Assembly: GCF_030813505.1 (NCBI RefSeq)
Contig: NZ_JAUSUE010000013.1
Reading direction: 5' to 3' (one strand)
Origin: Pectinatus haikarae
Lineage (GTDB): Bacteria; Bacillota; Negativicutes; Selenomonadales; Selenomonadaceae
Length of the DNA: 64,000 bases
Made by a program: the position numbers and the translations under genes. Below the pieces are notes generated by a model, which was not told the DNA's origin, searched no databases, and saw only the letters and a list, made by a program, of their open reading frames with translations. Positions 34,811 to 43,495 of the stretch are shown here, piece after piece. The stretch's first letter is position 1, and each line of letters begins with the position of its first letter.

Positions 34811-35698
34811 ATGACTATACAATACTACATAAAAAAACCGTTTAAACAAGATTTTGAACAAAACGCAAAATTGCTGTATGCCTGCTTTGCCGATGCTGTG
34901 CAGACAAGCCTGCCTACAGTCCTCCACTCGCATCATGACCGATTGGAGCTTGTATATATATCTGAAGGACAGGGCCTGCATCGCATCGGAAATGGTCTTT
35001 ATCATACAAAAGCCAATGATCTGCTGATTTTCAATAATAATGTCCTGCACGATGAATGTGCTAATCCCAATACAGGAATGAGTATATATACCTGTGCTGT
35101 AAAAAACATAAATCTATCAGATATGCGGGAAAATGAAATTATTAGTGATGACTTTGAACCGATTTTGCACTGCTCTGATCAGGGAAAAATTATAAAAAAC
35201 ATATTTGAAGGAATGATTGGCCAGCTTGCAAATGACTGCTGCGATGCTGATAACATATGTCAATATTTGCTTAGTGCATTGCTGCTGGTAATTACCCGTC
35301 AGGTGCCCAAAACAAGAAAAGCCTTTTCACTAAGAGAAAGTGAGTTGGTAATCCGCATAAAACAATATATAGATGACCACTATTTGGAAGCACTGACTCT
35401 GGACGGTCTGAGTGAAAAACTGAATATGAGCGATTCATATCTGTCACATAAATTTAAAAATTTTACCGGTTTTGCACCAATGGAATATATTATCCGAAGA
35501 CGTATCGGAAAAGCTCAGTCATTGCTTATCAGCACAGATAAGAGTATAACGGCAATAGCGGCGGAAGTGGGTTATGAAAATAATAGTTATTTCAATACTC
35601 TCTTCAAAAAAATGGTGAGAAAAACACCTCTGGATTACCGGCGTTATTATGTAGGAATAGAACAATATAATAAATTAAACCGGTTGTCCAAATTTTAA
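34811..35698 (+). CDS. AraC-family regulator, paralogue B
   Basis: A 295-residue cupin-AraC regulator (TVLHSHHDRLELVYISEGQG; NNNVLHDECANPN; C-terminal LDGLSEKLNMSDSYLSHKFK and YFNTLFKKMVRKTPLDYRRY). It is a close paralogue of the proteins at 27.4 and 42.4 kb, including the YYVGIEQYNKL tail. Start ATG 34811 follows AGGGTGATAA. It is divergent from the aldo/keto reductase and convergent with a TIM-barrel gene. The target is likely one of these. Confidence 0.9.
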   Translation: MTIQYYIKKPFKQDFEQNAKLLYACFADAVQTSLPTVLHSHHDRLELVYISEGQGLHRIGNGLYHTKANDLLIFNNNVLHDECANPNTGMSIYTCAVKNINLSDMRENEIISDDFEPILHCSDQGKIIKNIFEGMIGQLANDCCDADNICQYLLSALLLVITRQVPKTRKAFSLRESELVIRIKQYIDDHYLEALTLDGLSEKLNMSDSYLSHKFKNFTGFAPMEYIIRRRIGKAQSLLISTDKSITAIAAEVGYENNSYFNTLFKKMVRKTPLDYRRYYVGIEQYNKLNRLSKF

Positions 35699-35744
35699 TG
35701 GCTAAATAAGGCTGCAGTAAAAACTACAGCCTGTGAATGGAATA

Positions 35745-36686
35745 TTATTTACTGATAGTTTGGTTCAGTGCATCAATAGATGAATGAAGTCCTGCTTCCA
35801 CTGACATTGTCAGATCTTCCATTTCCAAAGAAACAGCATCATTATAGCCCATCATTCTGACAACGGAGAAAAATTCTTTCCACCACTGCAGATCCTTGCC
35901 GCAGCCGACAGCCACATAATTCCAGCTTCTGTTTGCCGATTCAGTTACCGGTTTAGACTCGGGCAGGCCGTTAATATCGCATAGACCTCTTTCTATACGG
36001 GCATCCTTGCCGTGCACATGATAAAGAGCTCCTTTCAAAGCCCGCGCTGTGGCTATTGGGTCGGCTCCCATTACTATCAAATGCGATGGATCAAGATTCA
36101 TGCCAATTATAGGATCTACCGCATTTCGCAGCTTCCATAATGTTTCTGCATTATATACCAGCTGACAGGGAAATTCTTCTATAGCAATCTGCTCAATTCC
36201 GTTATTTTTACAGTGCTCCGTGAAATTCTTCCACCAGGGAACGGCGATATCTTCCCATTGATAGCGAACTGTTTCCACCATATAGTCAGGCCATGAAACT
36301 GTTGATGTTATCCAGTTTGGAGTTTTATCTCCAGGAGCACCTGCCGGCAGGCCAGACATCATTACCAGCTTTTTTACCCCCAGTCTGCCTGCAAGCACGG
36401 CAGTAGAATACATACTTTTACTGTAAAAACTGCCTGTTTCTGTCGGCCATAATTGATTACCGGAACAATTCAGGGCAGCAATACGCATATTGCGGGCGGT
36501 CAACTCCTTCTTGTAGGCTTTCAATTTACTGTCATCCGTCAATAGTTCTTCAGTAGGAACATGCCTGCAGCCGCCCCATCCGCCGGCAGTCATTTCGACC
36601 GCATCGATCCCCATTGATTTTACTTTATCAAGCATTTGTGTAAAGCTCAACTCTCCTAAAACGTCCGTGCATAATGATAAATACAT
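35745..36686 (-). CDS. TIM-barrel sugar isomerase/epimerase, module A
   Basis: A 313-residue AP-endonuclease-2/xylose-isomerase-like barrel. Visible features are LSLCTDVLGELSFTQMLDKV, VEMTAGGWGGCRH, AIEEFPCQLVYN (metal Glu), MNLDPSHLIVMGADP (Asp/His), YHVHGKDARIERG (His) and SLEMEDLTM (Glu). It resembles the IolE/IolI/IolH superfamily but not one of those enzymes specifically, so the reaction (isomerisation, epimerisation or dehydration of a keto-sugar or keto-cyclitol) is open. Start ATG 36686 has ACGGAGGTAT. The IolT-like transporter and Gfo/Idh dehydrogenase genes upstream on the same strand form one module with it. Confidence 0.8.
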   Translation of the reverse strand: MYLSLCTDVLGELSFTQMLDKVKSMGIDAVEMTAGGWGGCRHVPTEELLTDDSKLKAYKKELTARNMRIAALNCSGNQLWPTETGSFYSKSMYSTAVLAGRLGVKKLVMMSGLPAGAPGDKTPNWITSTVSWPDYMVETVRYQWEDIAVPWWKNFTEHCKNNGIEQIAIEEFPCQLVYNAETLWKLRNAVDPIIGMNLDPSHLIVMGADPIATARALKGALYHVHGKDARIERGLCDINGLPESKPVTESANRSWNYVAVGCGKDLQWWKEFFSVVRMMGYNDAVSLEMEDLTMSVEAGLHSSIDALNQTISK

Positions 36687-36911
36687 TTTTTAATACCTCC
36701 GTTATTTAAATAATTAATATACTTGTAATATTCTATCGATATTATTTAGTATAGCAAAGCGCCTGATTAAGTGTTAATGATATCTTGCTGTTATAAGCAT
36801 GAATATAGAACAGACACCACAAAGTATTATAAAATATTGCAGAAATAACAACCTGCTGCATTATTTAATTTAAACTGCGCCTCATAAAGTTTGACAAAAT
36901 TTCCATAATTG

Positions 36912-38312
36912 TCATCTGTATCTTCCTGACCGAAAAGCCAGTTCTATTTCTTCCAGACTTTTTCCTTTAGTTTCGGGCACATAATTTTTTACAAAAAATA
37001 TTGAAAATAATCCTATTATAACGAAAATTGCAAAAGTAAAAAACAGACCAATAAGATTGAGCAGAATGGGAAAGAATAAACCTATCAGAAAATTGACTAT
37101 CCAGACAAAAAATACACATACTCCCATTCCCAGCCCCCGCAGCTGCAGCGGAAAGAATTCTGCCAGAAGGAGCCAAAAAACAGGTGCTATGCACCCCTGC
37201 ATAAAGGCAAGAAATGTCACGGTAAGTGCAAGAACCACATAAGGTAAATGAGGATCACCAGACATGTATTTGGATACCAGAGCCAGACAAGCCATTACTG
37301 AAGTTGTTCCGGACAGCCCAATTAAAAACATCGGTACACGTTTTACCTTCCCAACCAGAAACATGCCAACGCCAACGGCTATGACAGCTATAAGACCGTT
37401 CAGAGTATTGGCGATCAATGCCGCTTCCGTACTGAACCCGGAAGTCTTTAAAATTTGTGTACCGTAAAACATGATCGTGTTGACACCAGTAGCCTGTGAA
37501 GCTGCTGCCACACCTATCCCAATAAATACTACACGTCTTACCCACGGAGTAGTAAGCTCGCGCCAGGAAATTTTCCTTATGTGATTTTCTGTTGCTATGG
37601 CATTTTTAATAGATTCCAGTTCACCTACAGCTTCGGCACTGGAACAGCGTATTTTTTTCAAAACACCCAAAGCTTCGGAAATTTTACCATTATTGATCAA
37701 CCACCTTGGTGATTCCGGCATTTTCAACATTCCTATGAACAAAAATATCGCTGGCAGAGCAGCTATTATCAGCATGTATCGCCATACATGTCCTGTGTCA
37801 CCAAAATAATGACCTAAAACGGCATTGCAGATAAATGCAGTAAATTGTCCGATGACTATCATCCATTCATTTTGGGTGACCATACGCCCGCGTTTTTCAG
37901 TCAGAGACATTTCAGCCAAATAGGTTGGCACCGTAACAGAAGCACCGCCTACTGCTATACCAAGAAAAAATCTGCCGATGATCATTATTCCGGCATTGCG
38001 TGATAAGGTACATCCCACAGTAGCTGCAAAAAAGAGGACCGCCAGATACAGAATAGTTTTTCTCCTGCCGATGTAATCAGACAGCTGTCCGATTATTACA
38101 GACCCCAAAGCGGCACCGAATAATAATCCGGCAACCACAAAACCTTCTGTAGATGGAGTAAGATTCAACTGGTCCGGTGCTGACATATATGGCAGTGCTC
38201 CGTTAATAACTCCGGTATCGTAGCCGAATAACAGTCCGCCGAAAGTGGATATGATCATTATTACCGTCAACGATTTATTGGCATCAGCATTTAAAGTATT
38301 TTTCTCTTGCAT
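36912..38312 (-). CDS. IolT-like MFS sugar porter, module A
   Basis: A 466-residue sugar porter paralogous to IolT: FGYDTGVINGALPYMSAPDQ, IGQLSDYIGRRKT, PESPRWLINNGK, ATGVNTIMFYGTQIL and PETKGKSLEEIE. ATG 38312 with GAAAGGGGAC is preferred; the longer frame would start inside a terminator. It probably imports the module substrate (another inositol isomer, an O-methyl inositol or a sugar). A strong intrinsic terminator lies only about 20 bases upstream of the start, so expression may depend on readthrough or attenuation from the upstream dehydrogenase gene. Confidence 0.87.
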   Translation of the reverse strand: MQEKNTLNADANKSLTVIMIISTFGGLLFGYDTGVINGALPYMSAPDQLNLTPSTEGFVVAGLLFGAALGSVIIGQLSDYIGRRKTILYLAVLFFAATVGCTLSRNAGIMIIGRFFLGIAVGGASVTVPTYLAEMSLTEKRGRMVTQNEWMIVIGQFTAFICNAVLGHYFGDTGHVWRYMLIIAALPAIFLFIGMLKMPESPRWLINNGKISEALGVLKKIRCSSAEAVGELESIKNAIATENHIRKISWRELTTPWVRRVVFIGIGVAAASQATGVNTIMFYGTQILKTSGFSTEAALIANTLNGLIAVIAVGVGMFLVGKVKRVPMFLIGLSGTTSVMACLALVSKYMSGDPHLPYVVLALTVTFLAFMQGCIAPVFWLLLAEFFPLQLRGLGMGVCVFFVWIVNFLIGLFFPILLNLIGLFFTFAIFVIIGLFSIFFVKNYVPETKGKSLEEIELAFRSGRYR

Positions 38313-38332
38313 ATCCTGTCCCCTTTCAATAT

Positions 38333-38379
38333 ATAAAAAAAACAGGAGCATCATTGGGAGGATCATCTGATACTCCTGT
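38333..38379 (-). terminator. Terminator/attenuator in the leader of the module A porter
   Basis: On the minus strand ACAGGAG-T-ATCA pairs with TGAT-G-CTCCTGT (38379-38342), followed by TTTTTTT. It sits between the dehydrogenase stop and the porter ribosome site, leaving almost no room for a promoter after it. Confidence 0.7.
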
Positions 38380-38466
38380 CAATACAAACACTTTAACCCA
38401 CGATTAATCTACCTAAAACACTCCATCGTATGCATCGTAATTCCTGAATTTGGCATAAAATTTTAT

Positions 38467-39645
38467 TTATTGAAAATCCACCCAGACAGAACCGCTGTCA
38501 GCAGAACGAACACAGTTTTGTATCCATTTTACGCCTTCCAGACCGGCGTTTATATCAGGATAAACGAACGTCCTGAGAAAATTTATATCGTTACGATCCG
38601 CAGCCTCAATCGCCCTGGCAAATTTTAGATAAATATTTGCCCAGGACTCGCCCAGACCTTCGGTGTGAAGAGCACCGAAACGATCATCAGCTAATCCTTC
38701 TTTTTTCAAATACGGCATGCCATGATAAAGTATTTGGTAAGGTTGTCCCTGAATTTGATATAAAAGCCGATTAGGCTGAAAATCACTGAATTCAATGCTG
38801 GCTTTTGAGCCGACTATACGTATAGTTTGAGATTCCATATAACCTGCATCTACCGCCGAAAACCATGCTGTACCTACTGCACCATTGTCATAGTGCATCA
38901 GCATATGAACATTATCTTCAAGCGGAGCCCTGCTTTTTATGAAACTTTGACGGTCACATAACAGCTGTTTTATTTTCAGATCAGGCAGCATCAATTGAGA
39001 CATATAGTAGGTATGCGTGGACAAATCACCTATTACAAAGCTGGGACCGGCAATCTTTGGATCTACGCGCCATTTTTGCGCTTCACTGTATTTTTCTGCA
39101 TCCTCGGTTGCAGAAAATCCGTGAGTGTAGCGTAAACTTACAATGCGGATTTCACCCAGTTCACCGTTTTCAATCATTTTACGGGCCTGAAAAAGCATAG
39201 GGTGACCGCTGAATCCGTAAGTAACACCGACTATTTTATTTTTTTGCTCAGCCAGTCTTTTTATTTCTTCTACCTGAGCAATTTCAAAGAACAGTGGTTT
39301 TTCGCAGATAACGTGCATGCCGGCGTTCAATGAGGCTTTTGTTATTTCATAATGTGTACCGTTTGGGGTGGCTATGGAAACCACTTCTGCACCGTCAGGA
39401 CGTTTGGCTTCTTCTTCAAACATTGTTTGGTAATCGGGATAACAGCGGCTTGGATCGACTCCAAGATTCACACCAAAATCTCTGCCCCGTTCAGGATCAA
39501 TATCAAAAGCTCCGGCAACGAGGCGGAAGGCTGTATTATCACGCAATGCACCTGTCCTGTGTTTATAGCCGACTTGTCCTGTGCGGCCTCCGCCGATCAT
39601 TGCCCAACGTAAAGGCCGGGAAATACTTTTTTCACCATTCAGCAT
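38467..39645 (-). CDS. Gfo/Idh/MocA-family dehydrogenase, module A
   Basis: A 392-residue oxidoreductase: WAMIGGGRTGQVGYKHRTGA (Rossmann), FDIDPERGRDFG, VSIATPNGTHYEI, VICEKPLF, VTYGFSGHP, GPSFVIGDLSTHTYYMSQ (catalytic His region). It is a clear paralogue of the protein at 44.9 kb and belongs to the subgroup that includes scyllo-inositol/L-glucose-type dehydrogenases, as far as I can judge. Start ATG 39645 follows AAAGGAAG. It is divergent from an AraC regulator gene and upstream of a porter and a TIM-barrel gene. The substrate is unknown. Confidence 0.85.
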   Translation of the reverse strand: MLNGEKSISRPLRWAMIGGGRTGQVGYKHRTGALRDNTAFRLVAGAFDIDPERGRDFGVNLGVDPSRCYPDYQTMFEEEAKRPDGAEVVSIATPNGTHYEITKASLNAGMHVICEKPLFFEIAQVEEIKRLAEQKNKIVGVTYGFSGHPMLFQARKMIENGELGEIRIVSLRYTHGFSATEDAEKYSEAQKWRVDPKIAGPSFVIGDLSTHTYYMSQLMLPDLKIKQLLCDRQSFIKSRAPLEDNVHMLMHYDNGAVGTAWFSAVDAGYMESQTIRIVGSKASIEFSDFQPNRLLYQIQGQPYQILYHGMPYLKKEGLADDRFGALHTEGLGESWANIYLKFARAIEAADRNDINFLRTFVYPDINAGLEGVKWIQNCVRSADSGSVWVDFQ

Positions 39646-39955
39646 TTTTATTACTTCCTTTCAATAATATGTACTAAAGCTTAAGCATCATTATATACGA
39701 ATTCATTTCAGATTAATTTCACTATTCTGCATTTTATTGAAGCTGAATATTTAATCTTATCAGGCTTTTGAAATTGTCGATATAATAGATTTTTGCCGAT
39801 AATTTCATTATATTGTTCTGTACACATATTTTGAGGCCAACTTACTTCTTTCTGAATGCAGTACAATAATGTATTCCGAAAAATCATTCAAAAAAATTGT
39901 TGTTCATGCAGTTAAATGAATGGTATGACAAATATCAACTAAAGGAGTTTTATCG
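39646..39955. other. Divergent regulatory region between dehydrogenase and AraC genes
   Basis: A 310-base gene-free AT-rich region that must carry both promoters and presumably the AraC sites. I could not pick out a convincing repeat pair by eye. Confidence 0.4.
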
Positions 39956-40801
39956 ATGTTTACCAAAGGGAAATTTAATTCCATTTTCAAAGAAAACACA
40001 TATCCCGATCTGATATCCGTATATCAGGCCACAGGCAAATACACAGAAATGCCTCGCGCCATGCATTCACACGAAAGCACTGTAGAACTGATTCTCATAA
40101 CCGAGGGCTATGGCATACATATTATTGATGGGAAAAAATATTATACGGAAAAGGGTGATCTTTTAATCTTAAATGCAGGTGTTTTGCACGATGAATCATC
40201 AGCGGGGACAAATCTCTGCATTGCCACCTGTGCCTTGCAAAATTTATCGATCCGTGATTTTGAAACCAATACCCTAACAGGGAAGAATCAAAATCCTATT
40301 TTGAAAACCGATAAGGACTTCTCCGAAGTAAAGAAATTATTTTTTCTGATGTATAATGCTGTAAGCATGAAGGATTATAGTGCGGAGGAATACTCCAATT
40401 ATCTTTTAAGGGCATTATTAGTGCTGATATGCGGCATCATCCGAAAAAATTCTGACCATGACTATACCAAGGATGAAAATAAGCTGGCGCAGAAAATAAA
40501 AAAATATATGGATATACATTATACGGAAAATTTGAAATTGAATATGCTGGCCGGATACATTCATGTCAATACGTATTATTTGTCGCATATATTCAAAAAG
40601 GTTTATGGACAGTCGCCGATGCAGTATGTTATGCGGCGGCGTATCGGCGAAGCACAGACGCTGCTGATCGATACCCGGAAAAATATTACGGATATCGCTA
40701 TGACAGTAGGATACAACAGCCAAAGCTATTTTAACGGAATCTTTGTCAAAATTACCGGTCTGCCGCCCAGAAAATACCGCATGCTGTATTCAAAAATTTG
40801 A
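39956..40801 (+). CDS. AraC-family regulator of module A
   Basis: A 281-residue cupin-AraC regulator (AMHSHESTVELILITEGYGI; GDLLILNAGVLHDES; C-terminal LNMLAGYIHVNTYYLSHIFK and YFNGIFVKITGLPPRKYRML). Start ATG 39956 follows AAAGGAG. It is more divergent than the three close paralogues. Being divergent from the dehydrogenase-porter-TIM-barrel series at 39.6-35.7 kb, it is the obvious candidate regulator of that module. Confidence 0.9.
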   Translation: MFTKGKFNSIFKENTYPDLISVYQATGKYTEMPRAMHSHESTVELILITEGYGIHIIDGKKYYTEKGDLLILNAGVLHDESSAGTNLCIATCALQNLSIRDFETNTLTGKNQNPILKTDKDFSEVKKLFFLMYNAVSMKDYSAEEYSNYLLRALLVLICGIIRKNSDHDYTKDENKLAQKIKKYMDIHYTENLKLNMLAGYIHVNTYYLSHIFKKVYGQSPMQYVMRRRIGEAQTLLIDTRKNITDIAMTVGYNSQSYFNGIFVKITGLPPRKYRMLYSKI

Positions 40802-40847
40802 TTCTTTGCTGACAGGGGAAAAACTGACGGTCCTTAAAATATTGCAT

Positions 40848-40900
40848 AAAAAAAGCCCAGGAAAAATTTCCGATTGTTTTGGTCGAAAATTTTCCCTGGA
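40848..40900 (-). terminator. Intrinsic terminator downstream of iolG
   Basis: On the minus strand CCAGGGAAAATTTTCGA pairs imperfectly with TCGGAAATTTTTCCTGG, followed by TTTTTTT. It serves the minus-strand iolG gene ending at 41087. No gene is supported between 40802 and 41086. Confidence 0.65.
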
Positions 40901-41086
40901 CAATATTAAGGTGATATAAATGGCAGGTAATTTTAAAGAATGCATTGCTGATCAGACTGTCTTTGCATTATTTGCTGCTGGCTTCTTAGATCGTTCAGTT
41001 CAGCGGACAGACAGCTATGGACGCAGCAGATCATAATCTTCTGCCTGCTGCTCCCTGATGGAATGAAAGTCCGCCGCCGACGGAGA

Positions 41087-42103
41087 TCATTTATAAAAAT
41101 CAGGGCGATCCTTCATTTTGATCGGCAGAATTTTGCCGGGATTTTGCTGTGCCTGTACGCAGACATCAGCTGTCAAAGCTGCCGCATAGCCATCCCATGA
41201 AGTTGGACCGTTGAGTTTCTGTCCCTTGTTGATATTATTGATAAAAGCTTGAATTTCGTAATCATATGCTTTTATGAATCGTTGCTTCCAATCCATGAGT
41301 ATAGGACGATTCAACGCTGCTTTCTGCCGCGTCTGCACAGTGGCCGGTTCGGGCAGATAAGCGATGCCGTCTTCACCGACTACTTCGCATTTTATATCAT
41401 AGCCGTATTTGCAGTTTACAAAAATTTCCACATCGATACGAATGCCTTTCTTTGTCTCCACTAAAACAATTTGCGGGTCTGCCAAGTGGCTGGAGGCATT
41501 ACCGGTTTTGCGCGGATATATGACCTGAGCCGATATATACTCATCATCCAAAAGCCAATGCAGTACATCTATTTCATGAATCATAGTATCATTTATAGCC
41601 ATATCTGTAGTGTATTTTTCATCAACGGCAGGATTGCGGTGTGCAGCGTGCAGTATAAGCGGTGCACCGATCTGTCCTTCATCAATTGTTTTTTTCAGAG
41701 CTACATAACCCTCGTCAAAACGGCGCATAAAACCGACCTGCACCAGATGTTTTTTTTGTTTCATTTCCTCTTCAACTATTTCAAGACAGTCATCCGCCGT
41801 TGTAGCCAGCGGTTTTTCGCAAAACACATATTTCTTCTGTTTTACTGCTTCAAGCACGAATTCTTTATGGGCAGGTCCCCAACAGGTCACAAGTACAGCG
41901 TCCACATCCGCCGATCTGATAAGTTCATGTCCGTCGGCATAAAATTTTGCGTCCAGATGCAAATCTGCGATAATTTTTTTTGCATTATTCTCGTTTATAT
42001 CATTTACGGCAACGATTTTCCCGCCTGATAAGGTATTTGTTATTCTCTTAATATGCTCCAAGCCTATTGCGCCGCAGCCAATAACACCAATTTTTACTGT
42101 CAT
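41087..42103 (-). CDS. iolG: Inositol 2-dehydrogenase, third copy (canonical Bacillus-type)
   Basis: A 338-residue IolG, the closest of the three to the Bacillus enzyme: GVIGCGAIGLEHIKRITN, VTCWGPAHKEFVLEAV, CEKPLATTADDC (EKP 96-98), QVGFMRRFDEGY, AAHRNPAVDEKYTTDMA, MIHEIDVLHWLLDDEY (catalytic His) and NCKYGYDIKCEVVGEDG. It oxidises myo-inositol (and typically D-chiro-inositol) with NAD+. ATG 42103 follows TGGGAGGTTT; the longer frame to 42160 lacks support. It lies downstream of an AraC gene on the same strand, separated by a long palindrome. Confidence 0.93.
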   Translation of the reverse strand: MTVKIGVIGCGAIGLEHIKRITNTLSGGKIVAVNDINENNAKKIIADLHLDAKFYADGHELIRSADVDAVLVTCWGPAHKEFVLEAVKQKKYVFCEKPLATTADDCLEIVEEEMKQKKHLVQVGFMRRFDEGYVALKKTIDEGQIGAPLILHAAHRNPAVDEKYTTDMAINDTMIHEIDVLHWLLDDEYISAQVIYPRKTGNASSHLADPQIVLVETKKGIRIDVEIFVNCKYGYDIKCEVVGEDGIAYLPEPATVQTRQKAALNRPILMDWKQRFIKAYDYEIQAFINNINKGQKLNGPTSWDGYAAALTADVCVQAQQNPGKILPIKMKDRPDFYK

Positions 42104-42341
42104 GATGAAACCTCCCATTATATATTGCCGCACCATATACAGGTCACAGCCATATGTCATAAATTTTGAATAAATAAATAGATAAAAGTGATATTTAAAA
42201 TTATCGCTTTATTATGCCTGTACAGTATTTTCCTTTATTTACAGACCTATTATAATATTATCCGTCGAGGAATACTTTATTTTTTCTGCTGAATTAAGAA
42301 CCTAATATTTGAATTTTTGCAATAAACTTGCAGGAATTTGA

Positions 42342-42399
42342 AAATAACTAAAATATAAAGGAAATATCAGCTGATATTCCCCTTATATTTTAGTTATTT
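42342..42399. repeat. 58-bp near-perfect palindrome over the AraC stop codon
   Basis: Left arm 42342-42370 and right arm 42371-42399 match at 27 of 29 positions with no loop (centre CAGCTG). It overlaps the last codons and stop of the minus-strand AraC gene. It could act as a terminator, since its base is T-rich, but its length and lack of a loop are unusual. The rest of 42104-42393 is AT-rich and presumably holds the iolG promoter. Confidence 0.7.
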
Positions 42400-43296
42400 A
42401 TTTTTTATCGTTAATTTACAAAGATAGTCCAAATTTTTATATTGAATCTCGCCAACCCGGCATTTTCGATAAGTTTTCGGAGCCATTCCCACAATTCTTT
42501 TGAAAAGATTATTAAAATAGCTTACATTATCATAGCCTATAAACATACTAATTTCCGTTATACTTTTATCAGTGCTGATCAAAAGTGACTGGGCCTTTCC
42601 TATCCTTCTGTGAATGATATACTGTATAGGAGAGAAACCGATCCGTTTTTTAAATTGGTGAGTCAGGTTCGACGGACTCATATGAATCATTTTGGCGAGA
42701 GCATCAATATTTATGTCTGTAAGATAATGGTTGTCCATATATTCTTTTAAATACAGGATAAAAGTATCTTTTTTGCTCTTTTGAGTAATATTTTCCCATG
42801 GAGCCTGATAAACCAGTAGAATCATAAGCGCACTGACAGCATACTGGCAGAAGATCTCGGCATGAGTACGATCCTCAGAAATCTGTTCATGCATGCTCTC
42901 AAAAATATTTTCCACGCGGCCTGCCAACGCTTGGCAGTGCAAAACGGGAGAAATGCCGTCACTGATCAAATGGCCGGGCTTAAGCCCATCAAGCTGTACT
43001 CCGCTCAGACCGCAATTAAAAAACTCCATGCCTTTTTCCGGATCTGACCACTCATCGTGCAAAACGCCCTGATTATATATGAGCAAATCACCGGCAGTTA
43101 TATGAAAAAGTTGATTTTCAATGCGAAACACACCTTTTCCGGCGTAGACGTAAAGCAATTCAAGATTTTCCTCATGTGAATGCAATGCCGTAGGAATTTT
43201 TGTCTGAGTACGATCCGCTTTACAGACGTAAAGCAGACGAATGTTTTTTTCAAAGCCAGACTGAAATAATTTTTTATTATAATAAACAACAGTCAT
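42394..43296 (-). CDS. AraC-family regulator, paralogue C
   Basis: A 300-residue cupin-AraC regulator (TALHSHEENLELLYVYAGKG; NQGVLHDEWSDPEKG; C-terminal IDALAKMIHMSPSNLTHQFK and YFNNLFKRIVGMAPKTYRKC). The frame extends to 43410, but ATG 43296 follows AGAAGGAT and aligns with the MT-x-x-x-Y-x-KK start of paralogues A and B. It lies between iolG (41.1 kb) and module B (43.5-47.1 kb), all on the minus strand, so either could be its target. Confidence 0.9.
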   Translation of the reverse strand: MTVVYYNKKLFQSGFEKNIRLLYVCKADRTQTKIPTALHSHEENLELLYVYAGKGVFRIENQLFHITAGDLLIYNQGVLHDEWSDPEKGMEFFNCGLSGVQLDGLKPGHLISDGISPVLHCQALAGRVENIFESMHEQISEDRTHAEIFCQYAVSALMILLVYQAPWENITQKSKKDTFILYLKEYMDNHYLTDINIDALAKMIHMSPSNLTHQFKKRIGFSPIQYIIHRRIGKAQSLLISTDKSITEISMFIGYDNVSYFNNLFKRIVGMAPKTYRKCRVGEIQYKNLDYLCKLTIKNK

Positions 43297-43495
43297 AAAA
43301 ATCCTTCTTTGTTTCGCAGTATATGCCGAACATTTATAATTATGTTCTCTAAACAAAAACATATGATAATATCCTGTATTTATTATATAAAATTTATTGC
43401 TCAAATTCATCTATAAATTTATTTTTTTTCAAAAAATCTTATAATTCTGGACAAATTAAGAATTGCGCTATAGTATTTCTTAATACCGGAAAAGG

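Noticed and set aside
41471..42028. 185-codon plus-strand frame opposite iolG
   Set aside because: Antisense to a clear iolG; composition is Cys/Phe/His-rich and no promoter or ribosome site supports it.
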